Below the pieces are notes generated by a model. The model searched no databases. It was not told where the DNA came from and saw only the letters and a list, made by a program, of their open reading frames with translations. From the NCBI GenBank assembly GCA_002687255.1, contig NYZR01000007.1, positions 1-13,381 on the forward strand: 13,381 nt of DNA. The letters run 5' to 3'. Position 1 is the first letter of the stretch. Each line of letters starts with the position of its first letter. This document shows, piece by piece, positions 6,026-12,156 of the stretch. The DNA comes from Candidatus Pacearchaeota archaeon (GTDB lineage: Archaea > Nanobdellota > Nanobdellia > Pacearchaeales > GW2011-AR1). The position numbers were made by a program, and so were the translations under genes.

Positions 6026-6067
6026 TTAAATATCTGTTGAAGATATTTCTACAACATCCTTTTAAGT
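6026..6067. promoter_or_regulatory. Operator copy 1 between divergent promoters
   Basis: The palindrome at 6035-6056 reads TGTTGA-N10-ACAACA on plus (TGTTGT-N10-TCAACA on minus). On minus, TATTTAA (6026-6032) follows after 2 bases, as in the copies at 6925 and 7430, and drives the operon at 5967. On plus, TTTTAAGT (6060-6067) follows after 3 bases and would start transcription at about 6090, the ATG of the 48-codon frame. One bound regulator could therefore control both directions. Confidence 0.6.
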
Positions 6068-6090
6068 AAGGGTTTTTGTGTAAGGCTTTG

Positions 6091-6237
6091 ATGAAACAAA
6101 GGAAACACGGAGGGGGCAGCGAAGAAGGCAAGAGGCCCTCTCACCTCACCACGCCCGGCGGATTAGCCGGGCTTTCTCCTCCGCAAAGAGCGTCAGAGGA
6201 GGGCGAGAAACTTCTCAGGGTGAAAGGAGGTTGTTAA
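6091..6237 (+). CDS. Possible leaderless 48-aa peptide or structured leader
   Basis: The frame begins at the predicted transcript start (TATA-like box centred 27 bases upstream) and runs MKQRKHGGGSEEGKRPSHL to a TAA two bases before ATG 6240, a layout that fits coupling to the next gene. The peptide is Gly/Pro/charged and unlike any family I know. The DNA is much more GC-rich than the genes that follow and forms hairpins, so it may instead be a structured 5' leader whose open frame is incidental. Both could hold, as in attenuator-type leader peptides. Confidence 0.4.
   Translation: MKQRKHGGGSEEGKRPSHLTTPGGLAGLSPPQRASEEGEKLLRVKGGC
6153..6201 (+). other. Paired hairpins in the leader of the 6240 gene
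   Basis: GCCCGGC (6153-6159) pairs with GCCGGGC (6166-6172) around GGATTA. CTCCTC (6176-6181) pairs with GAGGAG (6196-6201), with an inner CGC/GCG stem closed on AAAGA and a TCA bulge. Both lie upstream of the ribosome binding site at 6224 and leave it exposed. The second hairpin's GAGGAG is itself Shine-Dalgarno-like. Confidence 0.5.
6224..6231 (+). promoter_or_regulatory. Ribosome binding site deciding ATG 6240
   Basis: AAGGAGGT lies 8 bases before ATG 6240. The TTG at 6231 overlaps the site itself and cannot be the start. Confidence 0.7.
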
Positions 6238-6239
6238 AG

Positions 6240-6572
6240 ATGAATGAAGAACAAATAATGGACCACTTCAGAAAGCATTTCAAAAAACAAGATAAAATGA
6301 ACTCTGGAGGATATAGTAGGTATCAGCCATATAGTGCGCAATTCGGAATACTTCACTATGCCATGAAAATGCTGGAAAGAAAAAATTTACTGGGAGAAGA
6401 AACTGTGAAAGTTCTCTATAAAATGGTTGGAGATGGATACCGAGAAAAGGAAATCTGGAGCGAAGCGAGAAGATACTACATAAAGTCTGGAAGACCTGAC
6501 CTAATCGAAGAAATAGAAAAAGATAAAAGAAAGATTGCAAGCATTTTTGGAACAGATTTTAGGGCCCACTAA
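6240..6572 (+). CDS. Unrecognised 110-aa helical protein
   Basis: The protein is highly charged and predicted helical, with an N-terminal His/Lys/Gln-rich part (MDHFRKHFKKQDK), a Tyr-rich loop (GGYSRYQPYSAQFG) and a C-terminal part (EARRYYIKSGRPDLIEEIEK) whose spacing recalls a single TPR-like helical hairpin. No catalytic motif, signal peptide or membrane helix is visible. It has a strong ribosome binding site. Its coding strand is A-rich (many AAA, GAA, ATA, AGA codons), unlike the G+T-rich genes outside 6.2-7.4 kb, which suggests acquisition or a different expression class. It probably shares a transcript with the 48-codon frame. Confidence 0.65.
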   Translation: MNEEQIMDHFRKHFKKQDKMNSGGYSRYQPYSAQFGILHYAMKMLERKNLLGEETVKVLYKMVGDGYREKEIWSEARRYYIKSGRPDLIEEIEKDKRKIASIFGTDFRAH

Positions 6573-6574
6573 TT

Positions 6575-6606
6575 TACGGTAGGGAAACTCACAACAAATT
6601 ATAATT
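6575..6606 (+). promoter_or_regulatory. Degenerate operator copy with TATA-like box
   Basis: ACAACA (6591-6596) is followed after 2 bases by TTATAAT (6599-6605), exactly the spacing of the three better copies. The left arm at 6575-6580 (TACGGT) matches poorly, although the flanking GTAG is kept. A start at about 6628 would fall after ATG 6612, so either the gene starts later or this TATA is not the one used. Confidence 0.35.
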
Positions 6607-6611
6607 CTGCT

Positions 6612-6932
6612 ATGAGAGATGCATTTTATATTGTAAAAAGAGATGCTGTTTTGGCTTTAAGTGGAAAAATTTTGACATTTGTAGAAATAATTCATGCAAT
6701 TAAAAATTACAAGAAGAAAGTTTTCCAACTAGAAATTGGAAGCAATATTGAATTGATAAAAAACAGTATCGAACTAAAAGAAAATGTTTTATTTTCTCTA
6801 GATATAAAAGAGGGTTTGGATTTCTTAGAAAAAATTAGGGGCGAACGCCCATGGAGTGGGAGAGAATTCTCTTTTGAGAGGGGATTTCAACAAAAATATT
6901 CTAGAATGGTGGAAATGTCTTTATTGTTGTAG
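6612..6932 (+). CDS. Unrecognised 106-aa protein
   Basis: No family recognised. The protein is Ile/Leu/Lys-rich and mixed alpha/beta, with a helical centre (ILTFVEIIHAIKNYKKKVF) and an Arg/Phe-rich C-terminal part (RGERPWSGREFSFERGF). It shares the A-rich coding strand of its neighbour at 6240. ATG 6612 has no ribosome binding site and lies only about 10 bases after the TATA-like box; if that box is used, the start would have to be downstream, for example TTG 6651. The TAG stop overlaps the operator of the pentapeptide gene. Confidence 0.5.
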   Translation: MRDAFYIVKRDAVLALSGKILTFVEIIHAIKNYKKKVFQLEIGSNIELIKNSIELKENVLFSLDIKEGLDFLEKIRGERPWSGREFSFERGFQQKYSRMVEMSLLL

Positions 6933-6955
6933 AACTTTCCACAACAGATATTTAA
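6925..6955 (+). promoter_or_regulatory. Operator copy 2 and TATA box of the pentapeptide gene
   Basis: TGTTGT (6925-6930), ten bases, ACAACA (6941-6946), two bases, then TATTTAA (6949-6955). The match to copy 1 on minus continues through the TATA box: both read ACAG or AACAG followed by ATATTTAACTACC. Transcription would start near 6978, leaving a leader of about 46 bases. Confidence 0.7.
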
Positions 6956-7007
6956 CTACCACTTTTTCTCAGAACAATTATGGAGCACGACGCAATGAGG
7001 CAGAGAG

Positions 7008-7015
7008 AAGGAGGT
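7008..7015 (+). promoter_or_regulatory. Ribosome binding site of the pentapeptide gene
   Basis: AAGGAGGT ends 8 bases before ATG 7024, the best-placed site in the block. Confidence 0.7.
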
Positions 7016-7023
7016 AGACTAAG

Positions 7024-7422
7024 ATGACAATAATTAGAAAAACATACCATATTGAACCCAGATCTTTTCTTGAGGGAGCAGATCTTTCTAACACTAGTCT
7101 TATGGGGGCTAATCTTAAGGAGTCCAATCTAAGAAGGGCAAACCTTACAGACGCAAATCTTTCAAGGTGGGGCCCTGAAGAAACTAATCTTGAAGGCGCA
7201 ATACTCGATGGGGCAGATCTTAGAAATGCGAATCTTGATTACGCAAATCTTGTGCGGGCTTCTTTTCAGGGAGCAAAACTTTCAGGGACAAGCCTTAGAA
7301 ACGCACGACTTTATTTTGTTGATCTAAGGGGTGCAAATCTCTTGCATGCAAATACCTTTCAGGCCAGGCTTTCTGGCGCCATCATAGATGATGGACAAGG
7401 GAACGAGTATGAGTTAGTCTAA
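7024..7422 (+). CDS. Pentapeptide-repeat protein (132 aa)
   Basis: From about residue 16 to 118 the sequence follows the A(D/N)LXX pentapeptide rule, with units such as GADLS, GANLK, RANLT, DANLS, GADLR, NANLD, YANLV and GANLL. Such repeats fold into a right-handed quadrilateral beta helix; relatives include DNA mimics that protect gyrase, but most have no known role, and no role can be given here. A short break (RWGPEET) interrupts the helix near residue 50. It has no signal peptide or membrane helix, so it is probably cytoplasmic. Its own operator, TATA box and ribosome binding site precede it, and the operator of the TrmB-family gene begins eight bases after its stop codon. Confidence 0.88.
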   Translation: MTIIRKTYHIEPRSFLEGADLSNTSLMGANLKESNLRRANLTDANLSRWGPEETNLEGAILDGADLRNANLDYANLVRASFQGAKLSGTSLRNARLYFVDLRGANLLHANTFQARLSGAIIDDGQGNEYELV

Positions 7423-7429
7423 GGGAGAT

Positions 7430-7460
7430 TGTTGTAGAAAACAGAACAACAGGTATAAAA
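7430..7460 (+). promoter_or_regulatory. Operator copy 3 and TATA box of the TrmB-family gene
   Basis: TGTTGT (7430-7435), ten bases, ACAACA (7446-7451), two bases, then TATAAAA (7454-7460). The TATA centre is 26 bases before ATG 7483. A palindrome touching the TATA box of a regulator's own gene is the layout expected for autorepression. Confidence 0.7.
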
Positions 7461-7482
7461 AGAGGTGAAACCTTTTTTCTTT

Positions 7483-8202
7483 ATGCAGGTTGAAGCTGTG
7501 CTTGAGAAAATAGGATTGTCGCCGAATGAGACGAAGGTGTATTTGACGTTGACAGATAATGGGTCGTTGAAGGCAGGGGTGATTTCTAAGTTGGCGAAGC
7601 TTGATCGGAGTTCGGTGTATAATGCGTTGAAGTTGTTGTTGGAGAAAGGGTTGGTAAGTTATGCGTTAATTGGTGAGGTGAAATGGTTTCAGGCTGTTGG
7701 TCCCAGGAGGTTGTTGGAGTATGTGCAGGAGCAGGAAGATGATGTTCGGAGTGTGTTGCCTGATTTGTTGGAGAGGCATGGGCGGAAACGAGTGGAAGGA
7801 CAAGTGAGGTTGTTTAAGGGCATCAAAGGGATTAAGTCTATTTTTTTGGATATGATTCGGACAGGGGAGGACAATTATGTGTTCGGGAGTGAGGGGCAAT
7901 TTTCTGAGAGGATGCCTGAGTTTGCTTTGCAGTTTAAGCGGATGAAGAAAGAGAAAGGGATGAAGACTGTGATGGTATGTCGAAAGGATAGGAGAGAGTT
8001 AGATATTGCTGCGACAAGTCATAAGTATTTGCCCGGTATCTCAGAGAGTCCTGCGGTGACGAATATCTATGGGGATAAGATCGCTATTTTGATTTGGACA
8101 GATGAACCTGAAGGGGTTATTATTGAGAACGCTGCTGCGGCGAGGGCGTATAAAAGTTATTTTGATTTTATGTGGAAGCACGGCAAGGCTTTTTCTAAAT
8201 AG
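7483..8202 (+). CDS. TrmB-family transcriptional regulator
   Basis: Residues 1-80 form a TrmB winged helix-turn-helix (EKIGLSPNETKVYLTLTDNG, then KLAKLDRSSVYNALKLLLEKGLV). A linker helix leads to a C-terminal domain with FKGIKGIKSIFLDMI, YVFGSEGQF and the IYGDKIAILIWTDEPEGVII block, as in short TrmB-like proteins with a phospholipase D-like effector domain. The sugar-binding domain of classical TrmB is absent, so the ligand is unknown. ATG 7483 is chosen because the TATA box is 26 bases upstream; a GTG at 7465 would add six residues but lies too close to the TATA box. The coding strand is G+T-rich like the core genes, unlike the block just upstream. I infer that it binds the TGTTGT-N10-ACAACA sites. 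Its stop codon abuts that of the convergent nitroreductase gene. Confidence 0.88.
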   Translation: MQVEAVLEKIGLSPNETKVYLTLTDNGSLKAGVISKLAKLDRSSVYNALKLLLEKGLVSYALIGEVKWFQAVGPRRLLEYVQEQEDDVRSVLPDLLERHGRKRVEGQVRLFKGIKGIKSIFLDMIRTGEDNYVFGSEGQFSERMPEFALQFKRMKKEKGMKTVMVCRKDRRELDIAATSHKYLPGISESPAVTNIYGDKIAILIWTDEPEGVIIENAAAARAYKSYFDFMWKHGKAFSK

Positions 8203-8772
8203 TTACTGCCTAGTCGGTTCCTCAAACGTCGTGGGTTTTCTGTCCATGTCCCAGGTGTCCCAGAAAATGGTTTTTTCGAGGAGTTTCTTCTTTCTTCTTT
8301 GCGGGGTGGCTTTGGATTTGTTTTCTTTTCCTACCGGGATGAGGGCTTCGACTTGGATATGTGATGGGATTTTGAGGGTTTGTCGGACGAGTTCGTCGGT
8401 GAAGGCTCCGATCCAGCAACTTTGTATGTTGAGGTCGGTGAGTTTGAGGAGGAGGGTTTGGACCATTGCTCCAGCTTGTTGCTTGCCGTAGATCCTGCCA
8501 CGTTCACCGTAGTGTTCTTCGAGGAATTTGTCATCTGCGCAGACGGCGATGAGGGAAGGAGCTTGGGCGATCCAGGATTGGTTCGCATGTTTTGCCAGCT
8601 GGCGGATGGTGTCTTTGTGTTGGATGATGATGAATTTTATATGGTTATGGTTGCCGGCTAGGGGGCTTTGGTTTGCTGCGTCGATGGCATCCATGAGGTC
8701 ACGCCAGTCTACTTGCGAGGATTTGAATGCTCGTGTGGAATGGCGGGCTTTTATTGCTTTGTTTAGTTCCAT
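8203..8772 (-). CDS. Nitroreductase-family flavoprotein
   Basis: A 189-residue cytoplasmic FMN-dependent oxidoreductase of the nitroreductase fold. RHSTRAF (10-16) is the N-terminal FMN-phosphate motif, SPLAGNHNHIKFIII corresponds to the family's APSAxNxQPW stretch with the aromatic replaced, and LLLKLTDLNIQSCWIGAF matches the conserved LGLGSCWIG block. The natural substrate cannot be predicted. The C-terminal tail is basic (PQRRKKKLLEKTIFW) and aromatic, as in short archaeal members. The ATG fits a leaderless mRNA from the TATA box at 8794. It converges with the TrmB-family gene with no base between the two stop codons. Confidence 0.9.
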   Translation of the reverse strand: MELNKAIKARHSTRAFKSSQVDWRDLMDAIDAANQSPLAGNHNHIKFIIIQHKDTIRQLAKHANQSWIAQAPSLIAVCADDKFLEEHYGERGRIYGKQQAGAMVQTLLLKLTDLNIQSCWIGAFTDELVRQTLKIPSHIQVEALIPVGKENKSKATPQRRKKKLLEKTIFWDTWDMDRKPTTFEEPTRQ

Positions 8773-8793
8773 GATAAGGGGAGGGGAGGGTGG

Positions 8794-8800
8794 TATAAAA
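8794..8800 (-). promoter_or_regulatory. TATA box for the nitroreductase gene
   Basis: TTTTATA on minus is centred 25 bases before ATG 8772, predicting a leaderless mRNA. The plus strand reads TATAAAA and could instead start a plus transcript near 8822, at the beginning of repeat copy C. Confidence 0.5.
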
Positions 8801-8820
8801 GATTATTGTTGGGAAAAAAG

Positions 8821-8882
8821 CTCGCTCCTGCTCGAGTCCACACCCACCGCCTGCGTTGATAGTCGATACCAAGGACTGGTTA
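8821..8882. repeat. Dispersed repeat, copy C
   Basis: The core at 8831-8855 begins CTCGAGTCC as in copy A, diverges over the C-rich centre, then shares TGATA, ACCAAGG and CTGG in the same order up to about 8880. It occupies almost the whole gap between the nitroreductase promoter and the stop codon of the 8886-9179 gene. On minus it ends in CGAGC followed by TTTTTT (8814-8819 on plus are A), so it could end transcription of that gene. Confidence 0.4.
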
Positions 8883-8885
8883 CGT

Positions 8886-9179
8886 TTATCCATGAATCTT
8901 TAGTGTTAACATATTTATCCTGTTGAGGTGGTTGATGCTTTTTGGATTGTAGACGCCGATTGGGCCTGTCCTTGCGGTTTCTGTGGTAATCTCCCTGTTT
9001 GATCCTATTTTGTGTGTTTGTCCCTGGTATGTCCAGGTTTCTTTCCTAGTGTTTACTTCTAAACCATTTACCTGATGAGGTCTTTTGATAATTGTGTATC
9101 TGGTGACGTCGAATCCTGGGTCAGGTATTCCTTCTGGGACTTCTCCGAAGCAGACAACTACGAGATCTCTTTTTCTCAT
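8886..9179 (-). CDS. Unrecognised 97-aa protein
   Basis: No family recognised. The sequence looks beta-rich and soluble (RDLVVVCFGEVPEGI, FDVTRYTIIKRP, RKETWTYQGQTHKIG), with one Cys and many charged residues. Its coding strand is A/C-rich as expected for minus genes in this window, which argues against a shadow frame. AAGGAGA lies 13 bases before the ATG, slightly far, and the AT box at 9236 could serve as TATA. It is transcribed divergently from the ABC exporter and may share control with it. Confidence 0.6.
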   Translation of the reverse strand: MRKRDLVVVCFGEVPEGIPDPGFDVTRYTIIKRPHQVNGLEVNTRKETWTYQGQTHKIGSNREITTETARTGPIGVYNPKSINHLNRINMLTLKIHG

Positions 9180-9235
9180 ACTCTCTTCTATCTCTCCTTG
9201 TTTTTAGTTGTTTCTTTTTTCATTTTTCGTGAACA

Positions 9236-9243
9236 TTTATTAA
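9236..9243. promoter_or_regulatory. Shared AT box between divergent genes
   Basis: TTTATTAA on plus (TTAATAAA on minus) sits 41 bases before ATG 9277 and 57 bases before ATG 9179. It could act as TATA box in both directions, with starts near 9265 and 9213. No second box is obvious for either gene. Confidence 0.4.
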
Positions 9244-9276
9244 GAGAGAATGTTTTTTGGAGTTTAAGAGGGATTT

Positions 9277-11100
9277 ATGAAGTTTCATAGAAAGGGAATG
9301 AAAGATCAGAAGGAGATTGACTTCTCGTATAATTTGAAGTTGTATCTGAAGTTGTTGTGGATGCATTGGCCTTTGGTGATTGCTGCTCTTGTTGTGGGGT
9401 TGTTGTTGGCGGCTGCGAATATGGGGGACAAGTTGTTGTTCAAATGGATTATTGATGATGCAACTTTGTTTACTGAGTCTGGGGATGCCGCTTTCTTCAT
9501 ACAGGCACTGTTGTTTACAGCGATGGTGTTTGGTGGTTTGTTGGTCAGTCGATTTATCTTGCAATGGCTGAACATGCATGTTCGGATTTATCTGGATTCT
9601 CGGTTGACGAGGGATTTGAAGCAGCGGTTCTTCGTGCATTTAATCGGTCTTTCACATCGGTTTCATACGACGCATAGGTCGGGAACGTTGATCACTCGGC
9701 TTAATCGAGGGTCGAATGCTGTGAGGAATATGTCTGATGCCTTGGTATTCCGGCTTGCGGTTTTTCTTTTTGAGTTTGGGATTGCTGCAGTGTCTTTCTT
9801 GTATTTCTCGTGGACGGCTTCCCTTGTCGTCGTCGGTGTTGTGGTGTTCTTTGTGTTGTATAGTTTGGGTATCCAGTATATTCAGGAAAAGCATCATGTT
9901 GCTCTGAATATGCGGCAGGATGCTGAAGGGGCGGAGATCAGCGACGTGTTTGGGAACGTTGAAGTTGTCAAATATTTTGGGAAGGAGAAGTTGATCGGGC
10001 GGCGGTTTGGTCGGTTGACTGACGGGACGAGAGATGCGGAGGTGAAGTATGAGGGTTATTGGAGGTGGTTGACTGCCGGGCAGAGGCTTGTTCTTGGTTT
10101 CGGAGCAGGGTTGGTGATGTGGATTTCGATCGAGATGTTTTTGGTTGGTTCTGTTACCTTGGGGACGCTTGGATTCATGTATACGATTTATCTGAGTTTG
10201 ATGGCTTCGGTGTTTACGTTTGTTGGAGGGATTAGACAGTTCCATCGAGCAATTGGTGACTTTGATGCGTTGTTTGAGTATGCGAAGATTGAGAACGAGA
10301 TTGAGGATAAGCCGGGGGCTAAGAGTTTGCGGGTTCGGGAAGGGGCGATTGAGTTTGATCGGGTGTCTTTTGCGTATGGTGAGCTGTCTGAGAAGGGTAA
10401 AAAGAAGAAGGGGTTGTTTGATGAGTTTACGTTGTCTATCGCCCCTGGTGAGAAGGTTGCCCTCGTTGGGCATTCGGGGTCTGGGAAGAGTTCGTTGATC
10501 AAGGTGTTGTATCGGTTGTATGATATTGCTGCGGGGAGCGTGAAGATTGATGGACAAGATATTCGGAATGTTAAGCAGGAGTCCTTGAGGGGGGAATTGA
10601 GTATCGTGCCTCAGGAGGCGGTGTTGTTTGATGACACGTTGTATGCTAATGTGGCTTTCTCTCGTCCTGGGGCAAGTAGGGATCAAGTGTTGTCTGCTAT
10701 TGAGGCCGCACAATTGCACAATGTGGTTGCGAGGTTGCCTAAAGGGGTAAATACGATTGTCGGAGAGCGAGGGGTGAAGTTAAGTGGGGGTGAGAGACAG
10801 AGGGTTTCTATTGCTCGTGCGCTTTTGGCTAATCGGAAGATTTTGATGTTGGATGAAGCTACTTCGTCTTTAGATTCTCGGACGGAGTGGGAGATTCAGC
10901 AGGCCTTAGATAAGCTTTTGGAGGGTCGGACGTCTATTATTGTGGCACATCGGTTGTCGACGATTATGCGGGCGGATAAGATTGTGGTGATGGATGAGGG
11001 GAGGATTGTGCAGCAAGGGAAGCATCGGGAGTTGATTGCGAAGCGTGGTGTGTATAAGGAGTTGTGGGATTTGCAGAAGGGCGGTTATCTTAAGGAGTGA
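9277..11100 (+). CDS. ABC exporter, fused membrane and ATPase domains (ATM1-like group)
   Basis: A 607-residue half transporter that works as a dimer in the cytoplasmic membrane. The first 330 residues hold six hydrophobic helices; the segment NVEVVKYFGKE resembles the conserved coupling-helix region of the ATM1/HMT1 group, which moves thiol or metal conjugates, but the substrate here is unknown. The ATPase domain is intact: Walker A GHSGSGKSS (398-406), Q-loop VPQEAVLFDD, signature LSGGERQR (502-509), Walker B ILMLDE with catalytic Glu527, and H-loop His558. A Lys-rich loop (ELSEKGKKKKG) lengthens the start of the ATPase domain slightly. ATG 9277 has a weak AGAGGG site; ATG 9298, preceded by AAAGGG, is an alternative. 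It converges with the Lrp-type gene with 3 bases between the stop codons. Confidence 0.92.
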   Translation: MKFHRKGMKDQKEIDFSYNLKLYLKLLWMHWPLVIAALVVGLLLAAANMGDKLLFKWIIDDATLFTESGDAAFFIQALLFTAMVFGGLLVSRFILQWLNMHVRIYLDSRLTRDLKQRFFVHLIGLSHRFHTTHRSGTLITRLNRGSNAVRNMSDALVFRLAVFLFEFGIAAVSFLYFSWTASLVVVGVVVFFVLYSLGIQYIQEKHHVALNMRQDAEGAEISDVFGNVEVVKYFGKEKLIGRRFGRLTDGTRDAEVKYEGYWRWLTAGQRLVLGFGAGLVMWISIEMFLVGSVTLGTLGFMYTIYLSLMASVFTFVGGIRQFHRAIGDFDALFEYAKIENEIEDKPGAKSLRVREGAIEFDRVSFAYGELSEKGKKKKGLFDEFTLSIAPGEKVALVGHSGSGKSSLIKVLYRLYDIAAGSVKIDGQDIRNVKQESLRGELSIVPQEAVLFDDTLYANVAFSRPGASRDQVLSAIEAAQLHNVVARLPKGVNTIVGERGVKLSGGERQRVSIARALLANRKILMLDEATSSLDSRTEWEIQQALDKLLEGRTSIIVAHRLSTIMRADKIVVMDEGRIVQQGKHRELIAKRGVYKELWDLQKGGYLKE

Positions 11101-11103
11101 TAT

Positions 11104-12063
11104 TTATTCGAACGGGAAGAAATCATATTTGTGTTCTTTTGTGTTCAGGATCACTTCAAATCCCTTAACGTTGTCTGCGAATAGCTCTCTGAATTTTTTA
11201 ATGGTTTCTTCAAGTTCCTCGTATGACTGTGTTTCTATTTCTAATGACATGTCATAAGATCCAATCACGGTTGGCATGAATATGATGTTCTTATGTGACT
11301 TTGCGAACTCCATCATTTCTTCTTCTCTTTGTGGTGTCATTTTGTGTAAGCTGAAGAAGACGCTGTATCTTGATAACCCTAACTTGTTTAAGTCGAGTTG
11401 GATTGTGTAGCCACTGATTATATTTTCTTCTACAAGTTTCTTCATGCTGTATCTTGCTTTGTCTACTGTTGTTTTCAGATCTCTTGCGATGTCTACGACA
11501 TTTTTTCTTGCATCCTGTGATATGCTCTTGAGTATTCTTTTGTCTATTTCTTTCATTTTGTAATTTGTTGGATTGTAGACAAACGTCTTCTTGCTTTTTT
11601 GTTCTATAAGATGGCCTCTTGTGAATCCCGGAGATCTCACAAGGAGAGATATCTGTTTTTCAGCTATATGGTTTCCGAATTTTGATTCTATCTCTCTGTA
11701 AATGTCTGTTAGTTGTTGTGGGGTTTTCGCCAATATTGAAAGGTTGATGTCCCATCTTCCACTGCATGATGCCACCCATCTGATGTTGTTGTGTTTTACT
11801 AAACTGTTTATTATGTCTCTTTCTTTTGCAAGGTTTGTGTTTTGTAGTCTGAGGAGGATCTTGTAGTGGTTGTAACCTAATGCTAATGTGTTGATGAATG
11901 TTACGTATTTTTTTATGATATCTTTTTCTTCTAAGGTCTTGAGTTTATATCCTATTGCTTGTTCTGACAGGCTTACTCTTTTTGCGAGTTCTTTGTTGGT
12001 CGCTCTGCTGTTCTGATCTAGCCAGTAGATCAGTTTCTTGTCCTTCAATGTTAAATTTGTCAT
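11104..12063 (-). CDS. Tandem Lrp/AsnC-family transcriptional regulator
   Basis: The 319 residues hold two complete Lrp modules. Module 1 has a winged helix-turn-helix (about 5-50, DKKLIYWLDQNSRATNKELA) and an RAM-type effector domain (about 60-140). Module 2 repeats this, with DKRILKSISQDARKNVVDIA at about 175-195 and a second RAM-like half to residue 310. One chain can therefore mimic the dimer of an ordinary Lrp of about 150 residues. Its ligand and targets are unknown. ATG 12063 lies 26 bases from the TATA box centre, so the mRNA is predicted leaderless. It stands back to back with the methyltransferase gene, which has its own TATA box. Confidence 0.9.
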   Translation of the reverse strand: MTNLTLKDKKLIYWLDQNSRATNKELAKRVSLSEQAIGYKLKTLEEKDIIKKYVTFINTLALGYNHYKILLRLQNTNLAKERDIINSLVKHNNIRWVASCSGRWDINLSILAKTPQQLTDIYREIESKFGNHIAEKQISLLVRSPGFTRGHLIEQKSKKTFVYNPTNYKMKEIDKRILKSISQDARKNVVDIARDLKTTVDKARYSMKKLVEENIISGYTIQLDLNKLGLSRYSVFFSLHKMTPQREEEMMEFAKSHKNIIFMPTVIGSYDMSLEIETQSYEELEETIKKFRELFADNVKGFEVILNTKEHKYDFFPFE

Positions 12064-12084
12064 ATCTTGTATTTAATTGGGCAA

Positions 12085-12091
12085 TTTATAA
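12085..12091 (-). promoter_or_regulatory. TATA box for the tandem Lrp gene
   Basis: TTATAAA on minus, centred 25 bases before ATG 12063; predicts a leaderless mRNA. Confidence 0.6.
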
Positions 12092-12126
12092 GCTTTTCCT
12101 TTTTATGAAAGAATATTTCTCGAAGG

Positions 12127-12134
12127 TTATATAA
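12127..12134 (+). promoter_or_regulatory. TATA box for the methyltransferase gene
   Basis: TTATATAA, centred 26 bases before ATG 12157; predicts a leaderless mRNA. About 35 bases separate it from the opposite-facing TATA box of the Lrp gene. Confidence 0.6.
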
Positions 12135-12156
12135 TCTTGTTCTTTGATGCTTTTGC

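Noticed and set aside
8831..8850. CTCGAGTCC resembling a tRNA T-loop (TTCGAGTCC) in repeat copies A and C
   Set aside because: No matching T-stem, anticodon arm or acceptor stem can be built around it in either copy, on either strand.
8794..8882. Plus-strand small RNA starting at repeat copy C from TATAAAA at 8794
   Set aside because: The same box fits a leaderless nitroreductase mRNA on minus at the standard distance, which is the simpler reading; no independent evidence for a plus transcript.
9652..10719. 355-codon minus-strand open frame within the ABC exporter
   Set aside because: Pro/His/Gln-rich antisense of a complete exporter with intact ATPase motifs.
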